Source: Bradyrhizobium sp. SZCCT0231 (GTDB lineage Bacteria > Pseudomonadota > Alphaproteobacteria > Rhizobiales > Xanthobacteraceae). Taken from it: a stretch of 64,000 bases of DNA. Where the stretch lies: the NCBI RefSeq assembly GCF_018130245.1, contig NZ_JAFCKP010000005.1, positions 248,001-312,000 of the forward strand, written 5' to 3'. The notes beneath the pieces were generated by a model. It saw nothing but the letters and a program-made list of their open reading frames with translations, was not told the origin of the DNA and did not search any database. The position numbers were made by a program, and so were the translations under genes. Below are positions 20,681-27,731 of the stretch, piece by piece (the first letter of the stretch is position 1; each line of letters starts with the position of its first letter).

Positions 20681-20721
20681 TTAGACATTGGGCGCTGAAA
20701 TCCCCAACACAGATTTGTCTA
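20681..20721 (+). other. Intergenic hairpin presenting the CGCTGAAATC loop, copy 1
   Basis: An outer stem TAGACA / TGTCTA (20681-20686 with 20716-20721) encloses an inner stem TTGGG / CCCAA that closes the loop CGCTGAAATC. The same loop with a covarying stem (CTGGG / CCCAG) occurs on the minus strand near 25646-25665, and the loop sequence recurs at 25762-25771. Its role is unknown. Confidence 0.5.
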
Positions 20722-20853
20722 TGGCGACGCCCGAAGGTTCGATGAAGCCTTTCCGATGCCGCGCGACGCGGGCGGCTGGACGTGTGGATGCCTGGCCATT
20801 GCCGGTTAGATGCTGACCTGAGGCCAGCGCCACATGACATTCAACCTCGGGAC

Positions 20854-20930
20854 TGGTCGGGGCAGCTGGATTCGAACCAACGACCTGCAGTACCCAAAAC
20901 TGCCGCGCTACCAGGCTGCGCTATACCCCG
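20854..20930 (-). tRNA. tRNA-Pro (anticodon UGG)
   Basis: This is a 77-base cloverleaf on the minus strand. The acceptor stem starts CGGGG and pairs with CCCCG before discriminator A and encoded CCA. The D arm contains AGCCTGGTAGC. The anticodon stem-loop GCAGT-TTTGGGT-ACTGC gives anticodon TGG. The T arm contains GGTTCGAATCC. It decodes CCN proline codons, mainly CCA. Confidence 0.96.
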
Positions 20931-21041
20931 AATGTCCGGCGAGCCCCGTCGATACACGCTTCCCGGAGCGCCAGCAAGCTTCCAAAGGCGCCAGCAAGCT
21001 TCCAAAGCCGCCGGCCAGGGGCGCAATCGCCCCTGCCCGCC

Positions 21042-21527
21042 CTATTTGCTGCCGAACAGGGGGTGGCCGACGCGGTCACCAGGTCGGATGCCGTACTTCT
21101 GTGCCGTTCCCGCCACCACCTCCAGGACGGCCCGGGCGGGCCCCCGGGACGAGATGATCTTCGTCGACAACGGCTCGGTGTTCTCGGCGATGCGCAGGAT
21201 GCGGCCGTCAGCGCGGATGAAGATCATGTCGAGCGAAACATAAGTGTTCTTCATCCACATCGACACTTCCTGCTCGGGATTGAAGTCGAACAGCATGCCT
21301 TTGCCGTCGGCCAATTCCTTGCGATACATCAGGCCGGTCTGCTTCTCCTCCTCGGTCGTTGCCATTTCCACCGAGAACACCTGCACGCCGTTCTTGGTGA
21401 CGATCTCGAGCGGCTGGAAGCTGGCGGCGCCGACAGGCGCGCTCGCGACGGCCCAGCCGGCGATGACGAGGATGGCGGCAAGCCAGCCCTTCAGAGCGGA
21501 CCAGACGGCCTTTCGATCAAAGTTCAT
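21042..21527 (-). CDS. DUF192 family exported protein
   Basis: This is a 161-residue protein. The N-terminal hydrophobic leader of about 34 residues ends at VGA-ASF. The rest is a DUF192 domain, recognised by EKQTGLMYRKELADGKGMLFDF, SMWMKNTYVSLDMIFI and the end VVAGTAQKYGIRPGDRV. DUF192 proteins are small beta-rich exported proteins of unknown function. It is upstream of the minus-strand tRNA-Pro and 150 bases downstream of the cold-shock gene on the same strand, so co-transcription is possible. Confidence 0.88.
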   Translation of the reverse strand: MNFDRKAVWSALKGWLAAILVIAGWAVASAPVGAASFQPLEIVTKNGVQVFSVEMATTEEEKQTGLMYRKELADGKGMLFDFNPEQEVSMWMKNTYVSLDMIFIRADGRILRIAENTEPLSTKIISSRGPARAVLEVVAGTAQKYGIRPGDRVGHPLFGSK

Positions 21528-21678
21528 GGGGGCTCTCGAGGCGTGGGACTGGGCCAGTCCTTACGCGGCGGCCGCCGGAAAAGAAAGAGGCGCACTGGGT
21601 TGCCAGCGCGCCTCTGCTCACGATTGCGGGAATTGGAAGCTGGCGGGATTGGAAGCCAGAGCGAGAGTCTCCCCGCGC

Positions 21679-22368
21679 TTAGTGCGACTGCAATCCCGGC
21701 GATCCGGTCTCGGGATGGATCTCGGCCGCCATCATGCCCTTGGAGCCGGGCCCGAAGCGGACCAGGACATACTGGCCCGGCCTGAGTTCGGTCATGCCGA
21801 AGCGGCGCAGCGTCTCCATGTGCACGAAAATGTCGGGCGTGCCCTCGCCGCAGGTCAGGAAGCCGAAGCCGCGCAGCCGGTTGAACCACTTGACCTGGGC
21901 CCGTTCCAGCCCGCTGGTCGGGGTGACCGTGACGTGGGTGCGCGGCGGCAGCATTTGCGCCGGATGGATCGCGGTCGACTCGTCCATCGAGACGACGCGG
22001 AAGGCCTGGTAACCCTTGGCGCGCTGGATGCACTCGACGACGATGCGAGCACCTTCATAAGCCGTCTGGAAGCCGTCGCGCCTAAGCACGGTCACGTGCA
22101 GGAGGACGTCCGGCCAGCCATTGTCGGGAACGATGAAGCCATAGCCTTTGGAGGCGTCGAACCATTTGATGACGCCGTGGACCTCGACGAGATTGGCGCC
22201 GGCCTCACCAAGCCCGCTGAATGGACTGAGTGCGCTCTCGCGGCCGGCACCGCCGTGTTCGCCCGGCGTCATTCGCCCGGGCGACGTGCCCTGCCCGGGA
22301 ACTCCAAGCTTCTTGGACTCAAATCCGTCCGACGACCCCATAACCCCGGACCCCACACTGCCATGCAA
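21679..22368 (-). CDS. Cold-shock protein with two CSD domains
   Basis: This is a 229-residue protein with two cold-shock domains. The first, about residues 60-125, has VIKWFDASKGYGFIVPDNG, with RNP1 (KGYGFI) and RNP2-like (VLLHV) elements. The second, about 155-220, has QVKWFNRLRGFGFLTCGEG and DIFVHMETL. The N-terminal 55 residues are Gly/Ser-rich and probably disordered. Double-CSD proteins are characteristic of alphaproteobacteria and bind single-stranded nucleic acid. The start may instead be ATG 22341 (MGSSDGFE), nine residues in; both have G-rich upstream sequence. Confidence 0.88.
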   Translation of the reverse strand: MHGSVGSGVMGSSDGFESKKLGVPGQGTSPGRMTPGEHGGAGRESALSPFSGLGEAGANLVEVHGVIKWFDASKGYGFIVPDNGWPDVLLHVTVLRRDGFQTAYEGARIVVECIQRAKGYQAFRVVSMDESTAIHPAQMLPPRTHVTVTPTSGLERAQVKWFNRLRGFGFLTCGEGTPDIFVHMETLRRFGMTELRPGQYVLVRFGPGSKGMMAAEIHPETGSPGLQSH

Positions 22369-22539
22369 CCCGCCACATTGGCGGCGCTCGAATCACGCGT
22401 CTTAAGAGAATGTTCTCAATTCGACGCGACGCGAATCTTTCGACTCAAAAGATAACACTCCCGGTTGCGGCGCATAGACAAAAAAGAGATTCGCCGGAAC
22501 CTATGAACAGCTTGCACAGCCGCGAATCAAATTGATGCC

Positions 22540-23301
22540 TCAATTGCCGACAAAGGGCCCGAGCGTCTCGCCGATGTCGTGGTGGATGACGAGATCGGCA
22601 ATGTCGTCCTGATCCGTCGGCTCGCGATTGATGATCACCAAACGTGCACCGGCGCGCTTGGCCATCATCGGAAAGCCCGCGGCCGGCCAGACCACGAGCG
22701 AGGAACCGATCGCGATGAAGAGATCGCAGGCTTGCGACAGCGCGGTCGCGCGCTGCATCTCGTCGTCCGGCATCATCTGGCCGAAGGAGATCGTGGCGGT
22801 CTTCACCGGCTCGTCGCAGGCGGTGCAGTTGGGCGCCGCGCCATCGTCGTCGAAGCGGCGCTTCACCCAGTCGAGCTGATAGGACTGCCCGCACCCGATG
22901 CAACGCGCATAAGTTGTATTTCCATGAAGTTCAATCACGTGTTCCGGCGCAAAGCCCGAGGCCTGGTGCAGATTGTCGATGTTCTGGGTGATGACGGCGG
23001 GAACCTTGCCGGCGCGGTAGAGCGAGGCCAAGGCGCGATGGCCGAGGCCGGGCTTCGCCGCCGCGAAGACCTCCTCCATCGCAAAGCGCCGGCGCCAGGA
23101 TTCGTCCCGCGCCTCTTGGCTCGCAACGAACTCGTCGAACGGGATCGGACGGTGACGCGTCCAAATCCCACCCGGCGAGCGGAAGTCGGGAATGCCGCAC
23201 TCGGTCGAGATGCCGGCGCCGGTGAACGGTACGATGGCCCTGGCCTCGGCGATCAGGTCGCCGAGGCGCTCGACGCCGCGCTGAAGATCCGATGCGATCA
23301 A
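22540..23301 (-). CDS. SIR2 family NAD-dependent protein deacylase
   Basis: This is a 253-residue sirtuin. The Rossmann NAD site is GAGISTECGIPDFRSPGG (about residues 28-45). TQNIDNLH binds NAD, and IELHG supplies the catalytic His. Two Cys pairs (CIGC and CTAC) bind structural zinc. The end has IGSSLVVWPAAGFP and IINREPTDQD. It removes acyl groups from protein lysines using NAD, giving nicotinamide and acyl-ADP-ribose. It is a single gene, with 250 bases before the next start on the other strand. Confidence 0.93.
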   Translation of the reverse strand: MIASDLQRGVERLGDLIAEARAIVPFTGAGISTECGIPDFRSPGGIWTRHRPIPFDEFVASQEARDESWRRRFAMEEVFAAAKPGLGHRALASLYRAGKVPAVITQNIDNLHQASGFAPEHVIELHGNTTYARCIGCGQSYQLDWVKRRFDDDGAAPNCTACDEPVKTATISFGQMMPDDEMQRATALSQACDLFIAIGSSLVVWPAAGFPMMAKRAGARLVIINREPTDQDDIADLVIHHDIGETLGPFVGN

Positions 23302-23554
23302 TCACGCCTCCCGACTCGTTTTGCCTGACAGCAACATGCGCAAGCGGCAAGATCGTTGACGCTCTTATCAAGCGCGAACGCAACGCGCCCGGCAATTTTT
23401 TTCGGCCTTCGCTTATCACAATCCTGCAATGCCTCCTCCCCATTGACGCCCCATTCAGGAGCGCCAATGGATGTGTTGACGCGACTCAACGTGATTGCGG
23501 CGGCAGCGCTTGGGTTCGGATGTGCCCATACTCAATGTATAGAGGGGATTTGAC

Positions 23555-23719
23555 ATGACCGAAGACGAAGAACGCAAAGCGCGTGAGCGTGACGAGATCG
23601 CCGCCCGTGTCGCCGCCTTCCGTGCCACGCAGGAAAAGTTCAAGCGCGAGCGCGAAGAATATTTCGTGTCGACGCTGGAGAATGCCCGCAAGGTCGAGCG
23701 GCCATCGCTCTGGCCGTAG
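23555..23719 (+). CDS. Small highly charged hypothetical protein (54 aa)
   Basis: This is a 54-residue protein with an excellent ribosome-binding site (GAGGGG) 8 bases before the ATG. It begins MTEDEERKARERDEIAARV and is nearly all charged residues and Ala, so a single long helix or coiled coil is expected. It ends VERPSLWP. A strong terminator follows at 23756-23785, supporting an expressed gene. No function is known to me. Confidence 0.7.
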   Translation: MTEDEERKARERDEIAARVAAFRATQEKFKREREEYFVSTLENARKVERPSLWP

Positions 23720-23755
23720 GATCGTCGCGCAAGCAGGCGCGAAGCATGCGAATGG

Positions 23756-23785
23756 AAAAAGCCCGGAGCCTCGCTCCGGGCTTTT
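23756..23785. terminator. Bidirectional Rho-independent terminator
   Basis: The stem is GCCCGGAGC / GCTCCGGGC with loop CTC. It has AAAAA on the left and TTTT on the right, so it can act on both strands. It lies between the convergent 54-residue gene and the Gly/Tyr-rich secreted protein gene. Confidence 0.9.
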
Positions 23786-23797
23786 CGCTATTGGCGA

Positions 23798-24085
23798 CTA
23801 CCAATGGCGCCAGTAGTGGCGATGGCGGTAGTACGGTCCGCCATAATAGGCGTAGGGACCCGGTCCATAATAATAGCTCGGGCCGTAATAATCGCCGTAG
23901 CCGGGACCGTAATAGCCATAGGGGCGAGAGGCTGCGATCGCGCCCGCGGTAATCGCGCCGGCGGCAAGGCCGAATGCGAGGCCTGGACCGATGCCGCGGC
24001 GGTGCGCCTCGGCCGGCGCAGGAGCCGCAACTGCCGTCACGCCGACGGCCGCGATGGTGGCCAGAACTGCCAGTGTTCTCTTCAT
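23798..24085 (-). CDS. Small Gly/Tyr-rich secreted protein
   Basis: This is a 95-residue protein with a signal peptide (MKRTLAVLATIAAVGVTAVA, cleaved near AEA about residue 27). A second hydrophobic Gly/Ala stretch follows, then a C-terminal half rich in Tyr, Gly, Pro and His (GYYGPGYGDYYGPSYYYG). Such low-complexity proteins are common in rhizobial envelopes; their function is unknown. The ribosome-binding site GGAGGA is ideal and fixes the start at 24085, although the frame remains open upstream. Confidence 0.75.
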   Translation of the reverse strand: MKRTLAVLATIAAVGVTAVAAPAPAEAHRRGIGPGLAFGLAAGAITAGAIAASRPYGYYGPGYGDYYGPSYYYGPGPYAYYGGPYYRHRHYWRHW

Positions 24086-24270
24086 GATGTCCTCCTTCGC
24101 GTCTTGCGGGGATAACCGCGGGCGCCTGCGATGGTTGCGCAAGCGGCAGGAACCGACCGGGAACCGACCGCGGTCAAAAACGTCGATGCAGCGGGAACGA
24201 AATCGCCGGATGCGGATTGACTTGTTAAGTGCGAGAGCCTCCGCCATCCGGGTAGAGGCAAACAGCACGA

Positions 24271-24307
24271 AGCCCCGTCAGCATCTCCGCGATGCTGGCG
24301 GGGTTTT
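24271..24307 (+). terminator. Strong orphan Rho-independent terminator
   Basis: A 13-base-pair stem, CCCCGTCAGCATC (24273-24285) with GATGCTGGCGGGG (24291-24303) and one G-T pair, carries loop TCCGC and is followed by TTTT. No plus-strand protein gene ends just upstream, so it probably ends an unannotated short RNA that begins after about 24190. Confidence 0.75.
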
Positions 24308-24465
24308 CAGTTTCACGGGAGCAATTGGGCAGCAGACCATGATTGCTGCCAGCGGGGCGGAGGACCCCTCCTCTCCCGTTTGAGTTTCTTTGCGGGAGCA
24401 AGGAACCGGGATTGCGCGCGGACGTTGAGTCCTCCCCACGCTGAGCGGAAGGAAAGAGGCCCGAC

Positions 24466-24591
24466 ATGCCCGTCTGGCTCGAAATCTTGCTCAACCTGTC
24501 CGGCTATGCCGGCTTCGTGGCGCTCGCCTCGCGCGGCGGCGCCTGGCCGCAAGCACCGGCCGACGAGCGCAGCTGCGGCGACGAGCGCTAA
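24466..24591 (+). CDS. Small hypothetical membrane-associated protein (41 aa)
   Basis: This is a 41-residue open frame with AGGAAAGAGG before the ATG. It starts MPVWLEILLNLSGYAGFVAL, which could span the membrane once, and ends in a Cys-containing charged tail. Its stop overlaps the stop of the convergent gene at 24588. The strong ribosome-binding site supports it; the short length keeps confidence moderate. Confidence 0.5.
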   Translation: MPVWLEILLNLSGYAGFVALASRGGAWPQAPADERSCGDER

Positions 24592-24785
24592 TTGGCGCGC
24601 GCCGCCTGGCCTGCCGTGCGCACCAGCCGGTCGGCCTTGACCGCAACGCGCGTGTCCTCGGCCTGCGGCCGCAGCGAGAAGCTGATCATCACGAAAGCGA
24701 GACAGAACAGCGCGCCGACGATGGCGACGCGCCGGTAGGTGTGCCGGTCGCCTTGGTAAAAGGACGGCTCTGAAAAAGGCATCAT
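24588..24785 (-). CDS. Small single-pass membrane protein (65 aa)
   Basis: This is a 65-residue protein with one clear transmembrane helix at about residues 20-37 (VAIVGALFCLAFVMISFSL) between a polar N-terminus and a basic C-terminal tail. Two consecutive ATGs (24785, 24782) follow AGAGGC. It overlaps the convergent 41-residue gene by four bases. I do not recognise a family. Confidence 0.6.
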   Translation of the reverse strand: MMPFSEPSFYQGDRHTYRRVAIVGALFCLAFVMISFSLRPQAEDTRVAVKADRLVRTAGQAARAN

Positions 24786-24991
24786 GGCAAAATCGCCTCT
24801 TGGCCAAAATTGCTTGTTGGCAAAGTCGTTTCTTGCTTGTCTTTGCCAGACACCTACCCCAACCCGCGGCACGCGCAACGCGATTGGGCTTTTAACCTAA
24901 CCGGATAGGGTTATCGGCATCCGCGCAAGCTATCGTTAGGCAGACCAGAGGCGGCACCTCTGCCGCAACGAGCGGCGAAACACCGGCCGCG

Positions 24992-25070
24992 GTTTTGTTC
25001 CAGCTTCGATTCCATTTCGTTCTCGAAGAACGAATCGGAATCGCAGAAATCGGCGCGGAGCAGTTCTTAA
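24992..25070. repeat. Structured 78-base repeat, copy 1
   Basis: It contains the hairpin 25007-25043: CGATTCC pairs with GGAATCG, an AT/TC internal loop follows, then TTCGTTCT pairs with AGAACGAA around CGA. The flanks are similar to copy 2 at 25178-25255. The region 24786-25388 holds no protein gene that I trust; these two elements are its main content. A further imperfect palindrome CTAAC..ATAG / CTAT..GTTAG lies near 24896-24937. Confidence 0.7.
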
Positions 25071-25177
25071 CAAACGGTGCGCCACGCTCCGATCACGTCT
25101 CATCGGTCGACGTCGATTCCGGCCGCGGCACTTGCGGCTCCGATGGCCTTACCTTTGCGCAAGCGCCGGCAGGCGCA

Positions 25178-25255
25178 ACTTGTTCTGCATCCGACTCCAT
25201 TTCGTTCTCGAAGAACGAATCGGAGTCGCAAAAATCAGCGTGGAGCGATTCCTAA
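25178..25255. repeat. Structured 78-base repeat, copy 2
   Basis: The hairpin 25192-25228 is CGACTCC with GGAGTCG and the identical inner stem TTCGTTCT / AGAACGAA. Relative to copy 1, one T-A pair has become C-G on both sides of the stem, a compensatory change. The tail is also conserved (ATC-GCG-GGAG-TTC-TAAC pattern). Confidence 0.7.
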
Positions 25256-25388
25256 CGATCGATGAAAGCGTGCGCGCTCGCAGCGTCAGCGGCAGGACTC
25301 CTCGCGGGCAAACTCTGCGGCGACAAACAAGCGCGAGCCGCCAGAACGGGGCCGCGCTTGCGCCTTGCCGCGTGTCGTCGACGGTAGA

Positions 25389-25523
25389 TCAAGCCGCCCG
25401 CTTCGGCTTGTCCTTCGCGAAGCATTCGAGGATCTGGATGCGGAGCTCTTCTGCGGCAGGGCCTTCGAGCTTCCTGAGCTCGTTCCACAGCCTGATCACT
25501 TCGCGCTGCTTTTCGACGGTCAT
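25389..25523 (-). CDS. Small hypothetical protein (44 aa)
   Basis: This is a 44-residue protein with an ideal ribosome-binding site (GGGAGG) six bases before the ATG. The sequence MTVEKQREVIRLWNELRKLE continues into a helix-rich, charged body with one Cys and a basic end (KDKPKRAA). It is likely a soluble helical protein. No family is recognised. It lies on its own between the structured repeats and the candidate RNA. Confidence 0.6.
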   Translation of the reverse strand: MTVEKQREVIRLWNELRKLEGPAAEELRIQILECFAKDKPKRAA

Positions 25524-25639
25524 GAGCACCTCCCAATGGTCCACCAAGGCGGCTCATACTAGAACAAAAAGAGAACGAAAAGTCCAGCCTCCCGCGAGAG
25601 ATTTTCGCGCTGAACCTTTTCGGCGCGGCAAGCACCTAT

Positions 25640-25818
25640 GGATGCTGGGGATTTCAGCGCCCAGTCACACGGCAGCGCCGCCTGACGAACATACTCCGTC
25701 ATCGCGGCGCTGTTGCTTTTTGGAATTTCAACTTTAAGTTACGCGTATGCTGACGGCCAGGCGCTGAAATCCCAACGCCGTCAGGAGAAGAGCCTCGCGC
25801 GAAAGCGCGGGGTTTTTT
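25640..25818 (+). ncRNA. Candidate structured RNA ending in a Rho-independent terminator
   Basis: A 14-base inverted repeat (GGGATTTCAGCGCC 25648-25661 with GGCGCTGAAATCCC 25760-25773) encloses a strong hairpin (CAGCGCCGC 25673-25681 with GCGGCGCTG 25704-25712, then TGACG / CGTCA inside). The 3' arm is also flanked by CTGACGGC (25750-25757) and GCCGTCAG (25777-25784), giving a mutually exclusive local hairpin. It ends with CCTCGCGC-GAAA-GCGCGGGG-TTTTTT (25793-25818). No protein gene precedes the terminator on this strand. Transcript start and function are unknown; it could be an sRNA of about 70 bases or the whole 180 bases. Confidence 0.55.
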
Positions 25819-25940
25819 CTTGCGAAGCCCCGATCGTCGTGGCGGTGTTCGGCATCGCCATCGCCGAGCACCACCTCTTCTTCAGTCATTGATCGTTGCG
25901 CCGTCGCGAAAGAGCCCGCCGCAACGACATCGCCGGCGGC

Positions 25941-26237
25941 TCAGACGGCGTCCTTCGCCACCTTCAACGGCGAGGCCTTGACCGATTTGCTCGCGGGCTT
26001 CGCCGCAAACTGCATCGGCTCCTTGGTGAAGGGATTGATGCCCATGCGGGCCTCGGTCGCCGGCTTGTTCACCACCGACATCTTCACGAAGCCGGGAATG
26101 ACGAACTCGCCGGACTCGTTGAGCTCCTTGTAGCCGACCGTCGCCATGTACTCGATCACCGACTTCACGTCGTTCTTCGAAAGCTGCGTGCCCTCGGCAA
26201 TTGCATCGATCAATTGGGTCTTCGTCATCTTCGCCAT
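25941..26237 (-). CDS. HU/IHF family DNA-binding protein
   Basis: This is a 98-residue nucleoid protein with the HU fold: N-terminal helices (MTKTQLIDAIAEGTQLSKND), then the beta arm around GEFVIPGFVKMSVVNKPATEARMGINPF. The DNA-intercalating turn is present (INPFTKEP), although the usual arm Arg is partly replaced (NKPATEAR). The C-terminus is extended and Lys-rich (KPASKSVKASPLKVAKDAV). It bends and compacts DNA. It resembles a secondary HU paralogue more than the main HupB, which is inference. Confidence 0.9.
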   Translation of the reverse strand: MAKMTKTQLIDAIAEGTQLSKNDVKSVIEYMATVGYKELNESGEFVIPGFVKMSVVNKPATEARMGINPFTKEPMQFAAKPASKSVKASPLKVAKDAV

Positions 26238-26664
26238 GTCTGAATTCCTCTGAATGGGGGCGCGCGCAATTCCTGCTGGGGACGCCGCCGGACCGCGGGG
26301 GCACGCTGCTGATTCATGCCAGAAGTCATGAAGTGATCGGGCTTAGAACCCATCGAGGCCGAAAACGCAAGCACGGGTTCTCAGGGATGCCCGGCCTGCT
26401 GTGAACGATGCCGCCGGGACATGCCCGCTTTCTTTTGAACCACTCGGCGGCTGCCGCGTCTTATGATTGCAGTCCTTGAAGCTTCACCCCGCCAGAGAGC
26501 CCCGCTGTCCCCCAGGCGGGGCTTTCGCTGTTCGAGACTCCTGTTGATCCCACCCGCCGTGTCACCCCGGCGTGAAACCTGTGGCTCCGCAGGCGTTGTT
26601 GACACTTCAGTAACCTAACGCGGCCAAGCTCCAATCAGGTTGGTTGCGTTGGAGTATCCTCACA
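26238..26664. other. Intergenic region with an orphan terminator
   Basis: This 427-base gap holds the HU promoter on the left. On the plus strand there is a terminator-like hairpin AGCCCCGC (26498-26505) / GCGGGGCT (26516-26523) followed by TTTC, with no clear upstream gene. A short RNA ending there is possible. I see no other protein gene. Confidence 0.45.
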
Positions 26665-26967
26665 GTGCTGGATTTTAACGAGCTGCGTGAACTCGCAGCT
26701 GATGTTCGTATTTTTGTCGACGTCGCCGAAGACAAAGCCGAAGCGCTCAGGGCCGTCATCGCGGCTTACGACGTGGTGCTGGCGATTTTCCCCACCGATG
26801 ATGGCATGGGCCTCCACGTCATCAAGGGCAGCGAGATCCTGGACAGGATTGCAAAATCGCGGACGCATGCGATGTACAGCCACACGGCGATCGCGGTCCC
26901 CGACCTTGCACATGCAGAAGCGCTCAAATTGCTGACGGTCCCTGTCGATCAACGGCTTGCGGCCTAG
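26665..26967 (+). CDS. Hypothetical protein with GTG start (100 aa)
   Basis: This is a 100-residue soluble protein beginning at GTG, 9 bases after GGAG. A TTG at 26644 is the longer alternative. It reads LDFNELRELAADVRIFVDVA and then AVIAAYDVVLAIFPTDDGMG, an alternating helix-strand pattern with no signal peptide or membrane segment. I do not recognise the family. It faces small minus-strand genes and lies at the edge of the patchy accessory region. Confidence 0.55.
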   Translation: MLDFNELRELAADVRIFVDVAEDKAEALRAVIAAYDVVLAIFPTDDGMGLHVIKGSEILDRIAKSRTHAMYSHTAIAVPDLAHAEALKLLTVPVDQRLAA

Positions 26968-27035
26968 CCTCCTGCAAGGCTTGCTTGCCGGCGACGCCGC
27001 TCCGCAGCAGAGCAGCGAGCGCGCGTGCTTTCACC

Positions 27036-27185
27036 TTATGCTGCGATCTCGCCTTCGTAACGAGAGCGCAGCGGAAAGTTTGCGATGACGGCGTAGCTGC
27101 GCGCCGTCGCTTGGCGAACATCGGCGTAGAACCAGCGACGAGCCTCGATGCGATGCACGGGCAACGATACGAGGGCATTGCCCGC
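27036..27185 (-). pseudogene. Possible 3' continuation of the 27186-27413 gene beyond an in-frame TGA
   Basis: Directly after the TGA of the upstream gene the same frame stays open for 49 more codons with GC-rich third positions, reading VHRIEARRWFYADVRQATA and ending SRYEGEIAA. Either an ancestral gene of about 125 codons was split by a nonsense change, or a short separate gene begins at a non-ATG codon near 27164. The composition looks coding, but I cannot decide between these. Confidence 0.35.
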
Positions 27186-27413
27186 TCACGGAATGTCCGC
27201 GGCCTTCCGGCCGTCGCCGATCGAAACCGGCTTGTTGAGGAAATACTCGCGGTTGCCTGTCGCGGCTTCCGCATACTGGTCGATCGCCACGATGATGGCC
27301 TGGACGTGGGCATAGCACCACCCTTCCCGCGTCGCCTTGCGGCGAACGTCCTCGAGCGCAGTCAAGAAGGGCGACAGGTCTCTCTCATCGTCGAACCATC
27401 GCCTGCTCACCAT
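27186..27413 (-). CDS. Hypothetical protein (75 aa), coupled to the upstream coiled-coil gene
   Basis: This is a 75-residue protein, MVSRRWFDDERDLSPFLTAL, with later HVQAIIVAIDQYAEAATGNREY. It is predicted soluble, mixed helical, and I recognise no family. The ATG lies inside the last codons of the upstream gene (7-base overlap, ACATGGTGA), and GGGAGG is just upstream, so translation is coupled. The pair is probably a small operon of unknown role. The reading frame may once have been longer (see 27036-27185). Confidence 0.6.
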   Translation of the reverse strand: MVSRRWFDDERDLSPFLTALEDVRRKATREGWCYAHVQAIIVAIDQYAEAATGNREYFLNKPVSIGDGRKAADIP

Positions 27414-27640
27414 GTCCTCCCACCGAGCACCCTGCCCTTGTTGTGATGCGGCTCCGCACTCTTCAGCGCGTCGCGCTGGGCGCAGAGACTTTCGACCTTC
27501 GCCTCCATCCGCGACAGCAGCGCTTCGGCCGAAGCCGTCCCGATGCCCGCCCGCTGCAGCTGGAGGATCTCCTTCCTCTGCCTGCCGATTTGGATGCGCA
27601 TCCGTTCGATCTCCCGCCTGACAAAGTCCAGGTCCGGCAT
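27407..27640 (-). CDS. Small coiled-coil hypothetical protein (77 aa)
   Basis: This is a 77-residue protein whose first 60 residues are a strong amphipathic helix: VRREIERMRIQIGRQRKEIL, then a short Gly turn, then ALLSRMEAKVESLCAQRDAL. This suggests a helical hairpin or coiled-coil dimer. The C-terminus is basic. The stop overlaps the next start. No family or partner outside this pair is recognised. Confidence 0.6.
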   Translation of the reverse strand: MPDLDFVRREIERMRIQIGRQRKEILQLQRAGIGTASAEALLSRMEAKVESLCAQRDALKSAEPHHNKGRVLGGRTW

Positions 27641-27731
27641 GTCTGGGCCTCGCGATTTGAATATGGCTCAAAGAGAACAAAAACGGAACGAAGAGTCGAG
27701 TCCGACGTTCTACGGAAAAAGGAGGCTTGCG

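Noticed and set aside
24995-25255. 86-codon open frame spanning both structured repeats
   Set aside because: The two repeat copies fall in different frames and the changes preserve base pairing rather than a reading frame, so an RNA or DNA element is more likely than a protein.
25640-25818. Interpretation of the candidate RNA as 6S RNA
   Set aside because: The long-range arms and internal hairpin do not give the single central bubble of 6S RNA, and I cannot match its conserved bases from sequence alone.
27031-27321. Alternative minus-strand frames across 27.0-27.3 kb rich in Arg and Ser
   Set aside because: The frame of the 27186-27413 gene has better third-position GC bias and an ideal ribosome-binding site; the others look like shadows.
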